Source: Burkholderia sp. Bp9142
GTDB taxonomy: Bacteria; Pseudomonadota; Gammaproteobacteria; Burkholderiales; Burkholderiaceae
Direction: 5' to 3'
Assembly: GCF_003853415.1 (NCBI RefSeq)
Contig: NZ_QTPP01000041.1
Location: 1 to 64,000 of the forward strand
DNA length: 64,000 nucleotides
In this document: positions 16,787-26,186 of the stretch, piece by piece
How the letters are laid out: each line of letters starts with the position of its first letter
Numbering within the stretch: position 1 is the stretch's first letter
The notes under the pieces: generated by a model
Seen by the model: only the letters and a program-made list of their open reading frames with translations
What the model was told of the DNA's origin: nothing
Databases searched by the model: none
Position numbers and translations under genes: made by a program

Positions 16787-17551
16787 ATGAGTTCCCGTAC
16801 CGACTGGCCCTATCCGCGCGTCGTCGCCCATCGCGGCGGCGGCACGCTCGCGCCGGAGAACACGCTCGCCGCGCTCGACGAGGGCGCGCGGCGCGGTCAC
16901 CGGATGGTCGAGTTCGACGCGAAGCTGTCGGCCGACGACGTGACGTTCCTGCTGCATGACGACACGGTCGACCGCACGTCGAACGGCAGCGGGCCTGCGG
17001 CGGGCATGCGTTATGCCGCGCTGGCCGAGCTCGACGCGGGCGCCTGGTTCGACGTGCGCTTCGCGGGCGAGCGGATGCCGACGTTCGAGGCGGCGGCGGC
17101 GCGTTGCATCGCGCACGGGCTGGCCGCGAACGTCGAGATCAAGCCGTGCCCCGGCCGCGAGCGCGAGACCGGGTCGCGGGTGGCCGCCGATGCGGCAGCA
17201 TACTGGCACGGTGCGCCCGTGGCGCCGCTCCTGTCGTCGTTCTCGTTCGACGCGCTGCAACAGGCGCGCGCGCGCGCACCGGCGCTGCCGCGCGGGATGC
17301 TGTACGAGGCGGTGCCGGACGACTGGCATGCGCAGGTCGTCGGCGCGCTCGGCTGCGTATCGTTGCATGCAGACCACAGCAGGCTGAACGAACCGCTCGT
17401 GCGCGCGATCAGGGCGGCCGGGCTGCGCATCCTGGTTTACACGGTCAACGACCTCGCCCGGGCGCGCGAACTCGTGCGCTGGGGTGTCGATGCGGTCTGC
17501 ACGGACCGCATCGACCTGATCGGCCCGACGGCACTCGACGACATCGTGTAA
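16787..17551 (+). CDS. ugpQ: Glycerophosphodiester phosphodiesterase UgpQ
   Basis: 254 residues, GDPD family TIM barrel. Hallmarks are AHRGGGTLAPENTLAALDEG (catalytic His and Arg), VEFDAKLSADDVTFLLHDDTVDRTSNG and VNVEIKP-type ANVEIKPCPGRE. It hydrolyses glycerophosphodiesters entering through UgpBAEC to glycerol-3-phosphate plus an alcohol; without a signal peptide it acts in the cytosol. Last gene of the operon, 28 bases after ugpC and followed by a terminator. Confidence 0.95.
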   Translation: MSSRTDWPYPRVVAHRGGGTLAPENTLAALDEGARRGHRMVEFDAKLSADDVTFLLHDDTVDRTSNGSGPAAGMRYAALAELDAGAWFDVRFAGERMPTFEAAAARCIAHGLAANVEIKPCPGRERETGSRVAADAAAYWHGAPVAPLLSSFSFDALQQARARAPALPRGMLYEAVPDDWHAQVVGALGCVSLHADHSRLNEPLVRAIRAAGLRILVYTVNDLARARELVRWGVDAVCTDRIDLIGPTALDDIV

Positions 17552-17606
17552 CGCCGCGCCCATCCGGCAAAACCCTGCACGGGAACGTGCCTGACGCGAA
17601 AAAACG

Positions 17607-17638
17607 ACGCCCCGGCGGGATTCCGACCGGGGCGTTTC
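17607..17638. terminator. Bidirectional terminator between ugpQ and ompW
   Basis: A 9-bp stem (17607-17615 with 17627-17635) has a 6-base A-run on its left. Read on the minus strand it ends in CGTTTTTT, so it is strongest for ompW and also serves ugpQ. Confidence 0.8.
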
Positions 17639-17718
17639 GCATCTCGGGCCCGTTACTCAAGGAAAATTCCGCTACAAATTGCAGCGGGATTAACCATTCC
17701 CCAAATATTCGACTACGC

Positions 17719-18450
17719 TTAGAAGCGGTAGCCGACGTTCAGGTACGTGACGATCGGATTGAGCGCGATGTGGGCCTTCGACGTCTCGGTCAGCGTGCCG
17801 ACCGGCGTGCGGCGGGCCGTCGTGAAGGTCGCGGTGACGCTTACCGGCACGTAGGAGATCGACAGGCCGGCGAACCAGTGCTTCGTGAAGTTGTACGTGA
17901 AGCCGGCGTTGAAGACGGGCGCCCACTGGTTGCTCGTGGTCGCGCTGGTCGGGCCGCCGAGCACGCCGTTCTCGAACGCGCTGTTCGTGATCTTCGCGCC
18001 CGTGAACCAGACGTACGACGCACCGATGCCGACATACGGGCGGAACTTCGCGTTGGCGTCGTTGAAGTGGTAGCGAAGCAACACGGCGGGGCTCCACTGG
18101 TACGCACGGCCGAGTATGCCGAACTTTTCGAACTGACCCTTGCCGGTAATGTCGAACTTTGGCGGTATCCCCATGACGAGCTCGGTGGAGATGTGGTCGG
18201 TGATGAAGTAGCCGGTTGCGAGGCCGAGGGTATCGGCGTCGTTGATGCCGGCGCCGGTGTTGGCAATGGACTTGTTGATGGGCGTGCCGCCTACGCCGTA
18301 CACGTAGAGCGGGTCGCTGCTGTCCTGCGGGGACAGGTGGAACCAGCCCGTGCTGACATAGAAGTCGCCTGCAGATTGTGCGTGTGCCGTACCGCCCGCA
18401 AATGCGAAAGCGAGCGCTGCGGCCCCCGTAATGGCCAGTTTTCGATTCAT
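17719..18450 (-). CDS. ompW: Outer membrane protein, OmpW family
   Basis: 243 residues with a signal peptide (1-24, ending GTAHA) and an eight-stranded barrel pattern ending in an aromatic residue (NVGYRF), the outer-membrane insertion signal. OmpW proteins form a small barrel with a lateral hydrophobic path for small nonpolar compounds. Family segments include GDFYVSTGWFHLSPQDSSDP and RPYVGIGASYVWFTG. The ATG at 18450 has CGGAGGAG upstream; an in-frame ATG at 18516 would give an implausible N-terminus before the signal peptide. Confidence 0.92.
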   Translation of the reverse strand: MNRKLAITGAAALAFAFAGGTAHAQSAGDFYVSTGWFHLSPQDSSDPLYVYGVGGTPINKSIANTGAGINDADTLGLATGYFITDHISTELVMGIPPKFDITGKGQFEKFGILGRAYQWSPAVLLRYHFNDANAKFRPYVGIGASYVWFTGAKITNSAFENGVLGGPTSATTSNQWAPVFNAGFTYNFTKHWFAGLSISYVPVSVTATFTTARRTPVGTLTETSKAHIALNPIVTYLNVGYRF

Positions 18451-18478
18451 TGTGTCTCCTCCGATCAAAGGCGTGCTC

Positions 18479-18508
18479 ATTATGACGACTGCGTTTAAAA
18501 CCAAACAA
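18479..18508 (-). promoter_or_regulatory. Candidate promoter of ompW
   Basis: Minus-strand TTGTTT and CATAAT are separated by 18 bases, giving a leader of roughly 20 bases before the ompW ATG. The -10 matches 5 of 6, the -35 only 3 of 6. Confidence 0.42.
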
Positions 18509-18643
18509 GCTCGCAAGTTAGAGCTTTCTCCCTAGCATTCGCACGACCGTACGCTTCCGCGCCCCGCAGGGACAGGCATTCTACGCAGGTGCGCAATTTC
18601 GGACCTCCGGGTATTTCCTAACGCGTTCAAACGGACATTCAGC

Positions 18644-19357
18644 ATGGCACGGTTAGCACGACTCTACGTTCCCGACCAGCCGCAGCACGTGATACTGCGC
18701 GGCCTGGATCAGCAACCCGCGTTCGTCGACGACCAGGACTACGAACTCTTCATCGATTGTCTGAAGGCCGCGGCACGCGATCACCATCTTTCGGTGCATG
18801 CCTACGTGCTGCTCCCGCGTCAGGTGCAGCTCCTCGTGACGCCGAGCGACGAGGCGAGCCTGCCGAAGGCGATGCAGGCGGTCGGCCGCCGCTACGTCGC
18901 GCATTTCAACCGGCGCTATTCGCGCCGCGGCACCCTGTGGGAAGGTCGCTATCGCGCGACCGTGATCGAAGGCGAGCGCTATTTCCTGCTCGCGAGCCGC
19001 GTGGTCGAGATGAGCCCGGTGCGCTCGCAGCTGGTCGCGACGCCCGACGCCTATCGCTGGTCGAGCTACCGGCACCACGTCGGGCTCACCGTCGACAGCC
19101 TGATCACCGACCATCCGCTCTACTGGGCGCTCGGCAACACGCCGTTCGACCGCCAGCGCGCGTACAAGGAGCTGTGCGAGCAGCCGCTCGACGAGCGGCA
19201 GGCCGACCAGCTCCAGCAGGCGACGCTGAAGGGCTGGGTGCTCGGCGGCGAGAACTACCGCGAGTGGGCGGCGCGCACCGCGAACCGCCGTGTGTCGCCG
19301 CTGCCGCGCGGACGCCCCAGAAAGGTGCGTGAAAACACGCCGCCGATCCAGCAGTAA
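18644..19357 (+). CDS. REP-associated tyrosine transposase-like protein, apparently catalytically dead
   Basis: 237 residues, Y1/HUH transposase (RAYT, TnpA-REP) fold. It opens like the family (MARLARLYVPDQPQHVILRG) and keeps FNRRYSRRGTLWEGRYR and the C-terminal DAYRWSSYRHH. The metal-binding HUH pair, normally in NHVHLLV, reads RQVQLLV here (Gln60 and Gln62), and the catalytic-tyrosine segment (RYIELNPVR in relatives) reads RVVEMSPVR, with Val120 in the tyrosine position. The frame is intact and composition matches neighbours, so I infer a domesticated, non-transposing DNA- or RNA-binding protein. No terminal repeats flank it. It lies directly upstream of gltB. Confidence 0.78.
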   Translation: MARLARLYVPDQPQHVILRGLDQQPAFVDDQDYELFIDCLKAAARDHHLSVHAYVLLPRQVQLLVTPSDEASLPKAMQAVGRRYVAHFNRRYSRRGTLWEGRYRATVIEGERYFLLASRVVEMSPVRSQLVATPDAYRWSSYRHHVGLTVDSLITDHPLYWALGNTPFDRQRAYKELCEQPLDERQADQLQQATLKGWVLGGENYREWAARTANRRVSPLPRGRPRKVRENTPPIQQ

Positions 19358-19378
19358 CGCGGGGAAGGCGGATCACGA

Positions 19379-19406
19379 GGCGGCGCTGCGGGCGCCGTCT
19401 CTTTTT
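19379..19406 (+). terminator. Terminator after the transposase-like gene
   Basis: An 8-bp stem with one G-T pair (19379-19386 with 19392-19399) is followed by TCTTTTT, about 20 bases after the stop codon. It isolates gltB from the upstream gene. Confidence 0.78.
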
Positions 19407-19486
19407 GCACCAAATCGATACGGCCCCAATAAAATAGCACCAGATCCGAGCATGCCTTTAATTGGGGTTCGATCAAGCGGTTTTTG

Positions 19487-19516
19487 TTGCTATTCCTTTG
19501 ATTCGTCGCGTATATT
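19487..19516 (+). promoter_or_regulatory. Candidate sigma-70 promoter of gltBD
   Basis: TTGCTA and TATATT are separated by 18 bases within a locally AT-rich stretch after the upstream terminator. It implies a leader of about 125 bases before gltB, containing a small hairpin around 19568-19582. Confidence 0.5.
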
Positions 19517-19646
19517 CCGAATTCCGGTGGCCCGGGCGAAGCTTGCCCAACCACTGTCGGCCGTGCCGTCTCCCGTCGGGAGCGGGATCGACGGCAACAA
19601 AAAAATGGTTCAACGGCCCTCGAGGCCCCTTTACGACGGTGTCCCC

Positions 19647-22600
19647 ATGAACGACCACCAGCAGCCGCTCGCCGCGGTGCCCGCCGCACAAGGTCTGTAC
19701 GACCCGCAAAACGAACACGACGCCTGCGGCGTCGGCTTCGTCGCTCACATCAAGGGCAAGAAGAGCCACGAGATCATTCAGCAGGGCCTGAAGATCCTCG
19801 AGAACCTCGACCACCGCGGCGCGGTCGGTGCCGATCCGCTGATGGGCGACGGTGCCGGCATCCTGATCCAGGTTCCGGACGCGTTCTATCGCGAGGAAAT
19901 GTCGAAGCAGGGCGTGACGCTGCCGCCGGCCGGCGAATATGGGGTCGGGATGATCTTCCTGCCGAAGGAAAACGCGTCGCGTCTCGCGTGCGAGCAGGAA
20001 CTCGAGCGGACGGTGCGGGCGGAAGGGCAGGTCGTGCTCGGCTGGCGCGACGTGCCGGTCGACCATGCGATGCCGATCTCGCCGACCGTGAAGGCGAGCG
20101 AGCCGCTGATCCGCCAGATCTTCATCGGCCGCGGCAAGGACATCATGGTGACGGACGCGCTCGAGCGGAAGCTGTACGTGATCCGCAAGACCGCGAGCCA
20201 CCGCATCCAGGCGCTGAAGCTCAAGCACGGCAAGGAATACTTCGTGCCGTCGATGTCGGCGCGCACGGTGGTCTACAAGGGGCTGCTGCTGGCGGGCCAG
20301 GTCGGCGTGTACTACCGCGACCTGCAGGACGAGCGCGTGGTGTCGGCGCTCGCGCTCGTGCACCAGCGCTTCTCGACCAACACGTTCCCGGCATGGGAAC
20401 TGGCTCACCCGTACCGGATGATCGCGCACAACGGCGAGATCAACACCGTGAAGGGCAACGTGAACTGGCTGAACGCGCGTACCGGCGCGATCGCGTCGCA
20501 CGTGCTCGCCGACGACCTGCCGAAGCTGTGGCCGCTGATCTACCCGGGCCAGTCCGACACGGCATCGTTCGACAACTGTCTCGAACTGCTGGTGATGGCC
20601 GGCTACCCGCTCGTGCACGCGGTGATGATGATGATCCCGGAAGCCTGGGAGCAGCACACGCTGATGGACGAGAACCGCCGCGCGTTCTACGAGTACCACG
20701 CTGCCATGATGGAGCCGTGGGACGGCCCCGCCGCGATCGCGTTCACCGACGGCCGCCAGATCGGCGCGACGCTCGACCGTAACGGCCTGCGCCCGGCGCG
20801 CTACATCGTCACCGACGACGACCTCGTCATCATGGCGTCGGAAGCCGGCACGCTGCCGATCCCCGAATCGAAGATCGTCAAGAAGTGGCGCCTGCAGCCG
20901 GGCAAGATGTTCCTGATCGACATGGAACACGGCCGCATCATCGACGACAAGGAGCTCAAGGACAACCTCGCGAACGCGAAGCCGTACAAGAGCTGGATCG
21001 ACGCCGTGCGCATCAAGCTCGACGAAATCGAGCCGAAGGCCGAGGACGTCGCTGCCGGCCGCACGCAGGGCGCCGCGCTGCTCGACCGCCAGCAGGCGTT
21101 CGGCTACACGCAGGAAGACCTGAAGTTCCTGATGGCGCCGATGGCGCAGCAGGGTGAGGAGGCCGTCGGTTCGATGGGCAACGACTCGCCGCTCGCGGTG
21201 ATGTCGAACAAGAACAAGACGCTCTATCACTACTTCAAGCAACTGTTCGCCCAGGTCACGAACCCGCCGATCGACCCGATCCGCGAGAACATGGTCATGT
21301 CGCTCGTGTCGTTCATCGGCCCGAAGCCGAACCTGCTCGACACGAACAACATCAACCCGCCGATGCGTCTCGAAGTGTCGCAGCCGGTGCTCGACTTCAA
21401 GGACATCGCGAAGATCCGCGCGATCGACCAGTACACGGGCGGCAAGTTCAGCGCATACGAACTGAACATCTGCTACCCGGTCGCCTGGGGCAAGGAAGGC
21501 ATCGAGGCACGCCTCGCGTCGCTGTGCGCGGAAGCCGTCGACGCGGTGAAGTCGGGCTACAACATGCTGATCGTGTCGGACCGCAAGACGGACGCCGAGC
21601 ACGTCGCGATTCCGGCGCTGCTCGCCACGTCGGCGATCCACACGCACCTCGTCCAGCAAGGGCTGCGCACGAGCACGGGCCTCGTCGTCGAGACGGGCTC
21701 GGCGCGTGAAACGCACCACTTCGCGCTGCTCGCGGGCTACGGCGCGGAAGCCGTGCACCCGTACCTCGCGATGGAAACGCTCGCGAAGATGGCCGAGGGC
21801 CTGCCGGGCGACCTGTCGCCGGAGAAGGCCGTCTACAACTTCACGAAGGCGGTCGGCAAGGGCCTGCAGAAGGTGATGTCGAAGATGGGCATCTCGACGT
21901 ACATGTCGTACACGGGCGCGCAGATCTTCGAAGCGCTCGGCCTGTCGAGCGACCTCGTCGAGAAGTACTTCAAGGGCACGGCTTCGAAGGTCGGCGGCAT
22001 CGGCCTGTTCGAAGTCGCGGAAGAAGCGATCCGCCTGCACCGCGATGCATTCGGCGACAGCCCGGTCCTGCGCGACATGCTCGACGCGGGCGGCGAGTAC
22101 GCGTACCGCGTGCGCGGCGAAGACCACATGTGGACACCGGATTCGATCGCGAAGCTCCAGCACGCGACGCGCAGCAACTCGTACCAGACGTACAAGGAAT
22201 ACGCGCACCTGATCAACGACCAGACCAAGCGTCACATGACGTTCCGCGGCCTGTTCGAGTTCAAGGTCGAGCCGACCAAGGCCATCCCGATCGACGACGT
22301 CGAGCCGGCGAAGGACATCGTCAAGCGCTTCGCGACGGGCGCGATGTCGCTTGGTTCGATCAGCACCGAAGCCCACGCGACGCTCGCGATCGCGATGAAC
22401 CGGATCGGCGGCAAGTCGAACACCGGTGAGGGCGGCGAGGACGAGAAGCGCTATCGCAACGAGCTGCGCGGCATTCCGATCAAGTCGGGCGAGACGCTGA
22501 AGTCGGTGATCGGCGACGAGATCGTCAGCGACATTCCGCTGAAGGACGGCGATTCGCTGCGCTCGAAGATCAAGCAGGTCGCGTCGGGCCGCTTCGGCGT

Positions 22601-24350
22601 CACCGCCGAGTACCTCGCGTCGGCCGACCAGATCCAGATCAAGATGGCGCAGGGCGCGAAGCCGGGCGAAGGCGGACAGCTGCCGGGCCACAAGGTGTCG
22701 GAATACATCGGCAAGCTGCGTTACTCGGTGCCGGGCGTCGGCCTGATCTCGCCGCCGCCGCACCACGACATCTACTCGATCGAGGATCTGGCGCAGCTGA
22801 TCCACGACCTGAAGAACGTGAACCCGAGCTCGAGCATCTCGGTGAAGCTGGTGTCGGAAGTCGGCGTCGGCACGGTCGCGGCCGGTGTCGCGAAGGCGAA
22901 GGCCGATCACGTCGTGATCGCGGGCCATGACGGCGGCACGGGCGCATCGCCGCTGTCGTCGGTCAAGCATGCGGGCACGCCGTGGGAGCTCGGCCTTGCC
23001 GAAACGCAACAGACGCTGGTGCTGAACCGCCTGCGCGGCCGGATCCGCGTGCAGGCCGACGGCCAGATGAAGACGGGCCGCGACGTCGTGATCGGCGCGC
23101 TGCTCGGCGCGGACGAATTCGGCTTCGCGACGGCACCGCTCGTCGTCGAAGGCTGCATCATGATGCGCAAGTGCCACCTGAATACGTGCCCGGTCGGTGT
23201 CGCGACGCAGGATCCGGTGCTGCGTGCGAAGTTCAAGGGCCAGCCCGAGCACGTCGTGAACTACTTCTTCTTCGTCGCCGAGGAAGTGCGCGAGATCATG
23301 GCGCAGCTCGGCGTCGCGAAGTTCGACGACCTGATCGGCCGCGCCGACCTGCTCGATACGCGCAAGGGCATCGAGCACTGGAAGGCGAAGGGCCTCGACT
23401 TCTCGCGCGTGTTCTACCAGCCGGAAGAGTGCGAGGACGTCGCGCCGCGTCACGTCGACGTGCAGGATCACGGCCTCGAGCGTGCGCTCGACCACGTGCT
23501 GATCGAGAAGGCGAAGGCCGCGATCGAGAACGGCGAGCATGTGTCGTTCATCCAGCCGGTGCGCAACGTGAACCGTACCGTCGGCGCGATGCTGTCGGGC
23601 GTGATCGCGAAGAAGCACGGCCACGACGGCCTGGCCGACGACGCGGTGCACATCCAGCTGAAGGGCACGGCCGGCCAGAGCTTCGGCGCGTTCCTCGCGA
23701 AGGGCGTGACGCTCGACCTCGTCGGCGACGGCAACGACTACGTCGGCAAGGGTCTGTCGGGCGGCCGGATCATTATCCGTCCGACCAACGACTTCCGCGG
23801 CAAGTCCGAGGAAAACATCATCTGCGGCAACACGGTGATGTACGGCGCGATCGAAGGCGAATCGTTCTTCCGCGGCGTCGCGGGCGAGCGCTTCTGCGTG
23901 CGCAACTCGGGCGCGACGGCGGTCGTCGAAGGCACGGGCGACCATGGTTGCGAATACATGACGGGCGGCACGGTGGTCGTGCTCGGCGAAACCGGGCGCA
24001 ACTTCGCGGCCGGCATGTCGGGCGGTCTCGCGTACATCTACGATCCGGAAGGCACGTTCGCGGCGAAGTGCAACAAGTCGATGGTCGCGCTCGAGCCGGT
24101 GCTGCAGCAGGCCGAGCAGGAGCGCACGGTCGACCGCGCACTCTGGCACGCGGGCACGACGGACGAAGCGCTGCTCAAGGGGCTCGTCGAGCGTCATTTC
24201 CAGTTCACGGGTTCGCCGCGCGCGAAGTCGCTGCTGGAAAACTGGGACGCGGCGCGCCGCCAGTTCGTGAAGGTGTTCCCGCACGAATACAAGCGCGCGC
24301 TGGGCGAGATCGGTGCGAAGAAGGCGGCGAAGGAAGTGCTGGCCGCCTGA
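19647..24350 (+). CDS. gltB: Glutamate synthase (NADPH), large subunit
   Basis: 1567 residues. It converts glutamine plus 2-oxoglutarate to two glutamates, channelling ammonia from an N-terminal class II amidotransferase to the FMN synthase domain. The nucleophile is Cys27 (NEHDACGVGF), exposed after removal of a 26-residue propeptide. The central domain and FMN/2-oxoglutarate domain follow (about 830-1250), with the 3Fe-4S cysteines at 1170, 1176 and 1181 (CIMMRKCHLNTC), then the C-terminal GXGXG beta-helix. The ATG at 19647 gives the usual start; another in-frame ATG at 19605 would lengthen the propeptide. It forms the enzyme with GltD. Confidence 0.97.
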   Translation: MNDHQQPLAAVPAAQGLYDPQNEHDACGVGFVAHIKGKKSHEIIQQGLKILENLDHRGAVGADPLMGDGAGILIQVPDAFYREEMSKQGVTLPPAGEYGVGMIFLPKENASRLACEQELERTVRAEGQVVLGWRDVPVDHAMPISPTVKASEPLIRQIFIGRGKDIMVTDALERKLYVIRKTASHRIQALKLKHGKEYFVPSMSARTVVYKGLLLAGQVGVYYRDLQDERVVSALALVHQRFSTNTFPAWELAHPYRMIAHNGEINTVKGNVNWLNARTGAIASHVLADDLPKLWPLIYPGQSDTASFDNCLELLVMAGYPLVHAVMMMIPEAWEQHTLMDENRRAFYEYHAAMMEPWDGPAAIAFTDGRQIGATLDRNGLRPARYIVTDDDLVIMASEAGTLPIPESKIVKKWRLQPGKMFLIDMEHGRIIDDKELKDNLANAKPYKSWIDAVRIKLDEIEPKAEDVAAGRTQGAALLDRQQAFGYTQEDLKFLMAPMAQQGEEAVGSMGNDSPLAVMSNKNKTLYHYFKQLFAQVTNPPIDPIRENMVMSLVSFIGPKPNLLDTNNINPPMRLEVSQPVLDFKDIAKIRAIDQYTGGKFSAYELNICYPVAWGKEGIEARLASLCAEAVDAVKSGYNMLIVSDRKTDAEHVAIPALLATSAIHTHLVQQGLRTSTGLVVETGSARETHHFALLAGYGAEAVHPYLAMETLAKMAEGLPGDLSPEKAVYNFTKAVGKGLQKVMSKMGISTYMSYTGAQIFEALGLSSDLVEKYFKGTASKVGGIGLFEVAEEAIRLHRDAFGDSPVLRDMLDAGGEYAYRVRGEDHMWTPDSIAKLQHATRSNSYQTYKEYAHLINDQTKRHMTFRGLFEFKVEPTKAIPIDDVEPAKDIVKRFATGAMSLGSISTEAHATLAIAMNRIGGKSNTGEGGEDEKRYRNELRGIPIKSGETLKSVIGDEIVSDIPLKDGDSLRSKIKQVASGRFGVTAEYLASADQIQIKMAQGAKPGEGGQLPGHKVSEYIGKLRYSVPGVGLISPPPHHDIYSIEDLAQLIHDLKNVNPSSSISVKLVSEVGVGTVAAGVAKAKADHVVIAGHDGGTGASPLSSVKHAGTPWELGLAETQQTLVLNRLRGRIRVQADGQMKTGRDVVIGALLGADEFGFATAPLVVEGCIMMRKCHLNTCPVGVATQDPVLRAKFKGQPEHVVNYFFFVAEEVREIMAQLGVAKFDDLIGRADLLDTRKGIEHWKAKGLDFSRVFYQPEECEDVAPRHVDVQDHGLERALDHVLIEKAKAAIENGEHVSFIQPVRNVNRTVGAMLSGVIAKKHGHDGLADDAVHIQLKGTAGQSFGAFLAKGVTLDLVGDGNDYVGKGLSGGRIIIRPTNDFRGKSEENIICGNTVMYGAIEGESFFRGVAGERFCVRNSGATAVVEGTGDHGCEYMTGGTVVVLGETGRNFAAGMSGGLAYIYDPEGTFAAKCNKSMVALEPVLQQAEQERTVDRALWHAGTTDEALLKGLVERHFQFTGSPRAKSLLENWDAARRQFVKVFPHEYKRALGEIGAKKAAKEVLAA

Positions 24351-24371
24351 GCGACGAACGACATAGCGAAT

Positions 24372-24400
24372 GCCGCGCGCGCTTGATTGCCGCGCGCGGC
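24372..24400 (+). other. Perfect hairpin between gltB and gltD
   Basis: A 10-bp all-GC inverted repeat (24372-24381 with 24391-24400) has a 9-base loop and no T-run. It may shield the gltB 3' end or reduce gltD read-through rather than terminate. Confidence 0.45.
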
Positions 24401-24435
24401 TCCCCCACTCGATACACCGAACAGAAGAGCACCTT

Positions 24436-25902
24436 ATGGGCAAGGCAACCGGTTTTCTGGAGTTCGAACGCCGCCACGAGGCGTACGAAGCACCGCTCAC
24501 GCGCGTGAAGCACTACAAGGAATTCGTCGCGGCGCTGACCGACGCGGACGCGAAGGTCCAGGGCGCGCGCTGCATGGACTGCGGCATCCCGTTCTGCAAC
24601 AACGGCTGCCCGGTCAACAACATCATCCCGGACTTCAACGATCTCGTTTACCGCCAGGACTGGCAGCAGGCGATCGAAGTCCTGCATTCGACCAACAACT
24701 TCCCCGAGTTCACGGGCCGCATCTGCCCGGCGCCGTGCGAGGCAGCCTGCACGCTCGGGATCAACGACGATCCGGTCGGCATCAAGTCGCTCGAGCACGC
24801 GATCATCGACAAGGCCTGGGCGGAAGGCTGGGTGAAGCCGCTTCCGGCCGAGCACAAGACGGGCAAGAAGGTCGCGGTCGTCGGTTCGGGCCCCGCGGGC
24901 CTCGCCGTCGCGCAGCAGCTCGCACGCGCCGGCCACGACGTGACGGTGTTCGAGAAGAACGATCGCATCGGCGGCCTGCTGCGTTACGGGATCCCCGACT
25001 TCAAGCTCGAGAAGTGGCTGATCGATCGCCGCATGCGCCAGATGGAAGCGGAAGGCGTGACGTTCCGCACCAGCGTGTTCATCGGCAAGGATCCGCTGCC
25101 CGAGTCGATCGGCAGCCTCGCGAAGGAAACCATTTCGCCGGAGAAGCTGAAGGAAGAATTCGACGCGGTCGTGATCGCGGGCGGTTCGGAAACGCCGCGC
25201 GACCTGCCGGTGCCGGGCCGCGAGCTCGCCGGCGTCCATTTCGCGATGGACTTCCTGCCGCAGCAGAACCGCGTGAATGCGGGCGACAAGCTCGTCGACC
25301 AGTTGCTCGCGAAGGGCAAGCACGTGATCGTGATCGGCGGCGGCGATACGGGTTCGGACTGCGTCGGCACGTCGAACCGTCACGGCGCGAAGCAGGTCAC
25401 GCAGTTCGAGCTGCTGCCGCAGCCGCCGGAAGAGGAAAACAAGCCGCTCGTGTGGCCGTACTGGCCGATCAAGCTGCGCACGTCGTCGTCGCACGAAGAG
25501 GGCTGCGAGCGTGACTGGGCGGTCGCGACGAAACGTCTCGAAGGCAAGAACGGCAAGGTCGAGAAGCTGATCGCGGTGCGCGTCGAGTGGAAGGACGGCA
25601 AGATGCAGGAAGTGCCGGGCTCCGAGTTCGAGATGAAGGCCGACCTCGTGCTGCTCGCGATGGGCTTCACGCAGCCGGCCGCCACCGTGCTCGAGGCGTT
25701 CGGCGTCGCGAAGGATGCCCGCGGCAACGCGCGTGCGGCAACCGAAGGCGACCGCTCGTACTACACGTCGGTCGACAAGGTGTTCGCGGCAGGCGACATG
25801 CGTCGCGGCCAGTCGCTCGTCGTCTGGGCGATCCGCGAAGGCCGCCAGTGCGCACGTTCGGTCGACGCGTATCTGATGGGGCATTCGGAACTGCCGCGCT
25901 GA
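24436..25902 (+). CDS. gltD: Glutamate synthase (NADPH), small subunit
   Basis: 488 residues. It oxidises NADPH on FAD and passes electrons through two 4Fe-4S clusters to GltB. N-terminal cysteines include 46, 49, 54 and 58 (CMDCGIPFCNNGC) and the later CPAPCEAAC. The FAD fold GSGPAGLAVAQQLARAGHDV and NADPH fold IGGGDTGSDC are clear, as is the C-terminal FAAGDMRRGQSLVVWAI. The ATG at 24436 gives the standard N-terminus MGKATGF. It lies 85 bases after gltB and is followed by a terminator. Confidence 0.97.
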   Translation: MGKATGFLEFERRHEAYEAPLTRVKHYKEFVAALTDADAKVQGARCMDCGIPFCNNGCPVNNIIPDFNDLVYRQDWQQAIEVLHSTNNFPEFTGRICPAPCEAACTLGINDDPVGIKSLEHAIIDKAWAEGWVKPLPAEHKTGKKVAVVGSGPAGLAVAQQLARAGHDVTVFEKNDRIGGLLRYGIPDFKLEKWLIDRRMRQMEAEGVTFRTSVFIGKDPLPESIGSLAKETISPEKLKEEFDAVVIAGGSETPRDLPVPGRELAGVHFAMDFLPQQNRVNAGDKLVDQLLAKGKHVIVIGGGDTGSDCVGTSNRHGAKQVTQFELLPQPPEEENKPLVWPYWPIKLRTSSSHEEGCERDWAVATKRLEGKNGKVEKLIAVRVEWKDGKMQEVPGSEFEMKADLVLLAMGFTQPAATVLEAFGVAKDARGNARAATEGDRSYYTSVDKVFAAGDMRRGQSLVVWAIREGRQCARSVDAYLMGHSELPR

Positions 25903-25931
25903 GCTGAATCGCTCGAGCGGGTTTCGATGAA

Positions 25932-25964
25932 AACCGGGCGTCCGAGAGGGCGTCCGGTTTTTTT
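25932..25964 (+). terminator. Terminator after gltD
   Basis: A 12-bp stem with two G-T pairs (25932-25943 with 25948-25959) runs into a stretch of T. It ends the gltBD transcript. Confidence 0.88.
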
Positions 25965-26092
25965 ATCGACGCCTGATGACAAGGTGGCCGCCTGGAGGAA
26001 TTTCCCCCGGCATAGCCAATAATTCAATTCGGCATCAATTAAATCGACAATTTATAAAAATAAAAATATAGATAGGGATATTAAGGTGGAGG

Positions 26093-26121
26093 TTGAATCG
26101 AGGTCTGTCGCCGCCTATAGT
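26093..26121 (+). promoter_or_regulatory. Candidate promoter of the lectin gene
   Basis: TTGAAT and TATAGT are separated by exactly 17 bases, at the end of an AT-rich block (about 26015-26085) that stands out from the surrounding GC-rich sequence. Start of transcription would be near 26128, about 60 bases before the ATG. Confidence 0.55.
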
Positions 26122-26186
26122 AATTTTCGCCTGGTTAATTCGGGCAACTGAGAAAGGTCTGGTTTTCATAATTTTTGGAGAAAATC

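Noticed and set aside
18541..19406. REP/BIME hairpins or terminal repeats around the transposase-like gene
   Set aside because: Only an ordinary terminator is found downstream; no paired GTAG-type hairpins or terminal repeats are visible, so I do not call a mobile element.
19473..24500. Open frame of 1675 codons on the minus strand opposite gltB
   Set aside because: It mirrors the GC-rich codons of gltB, is Arg/His/Ala-rich without any domain, and has no ribosome site. A typical antisense shadow.
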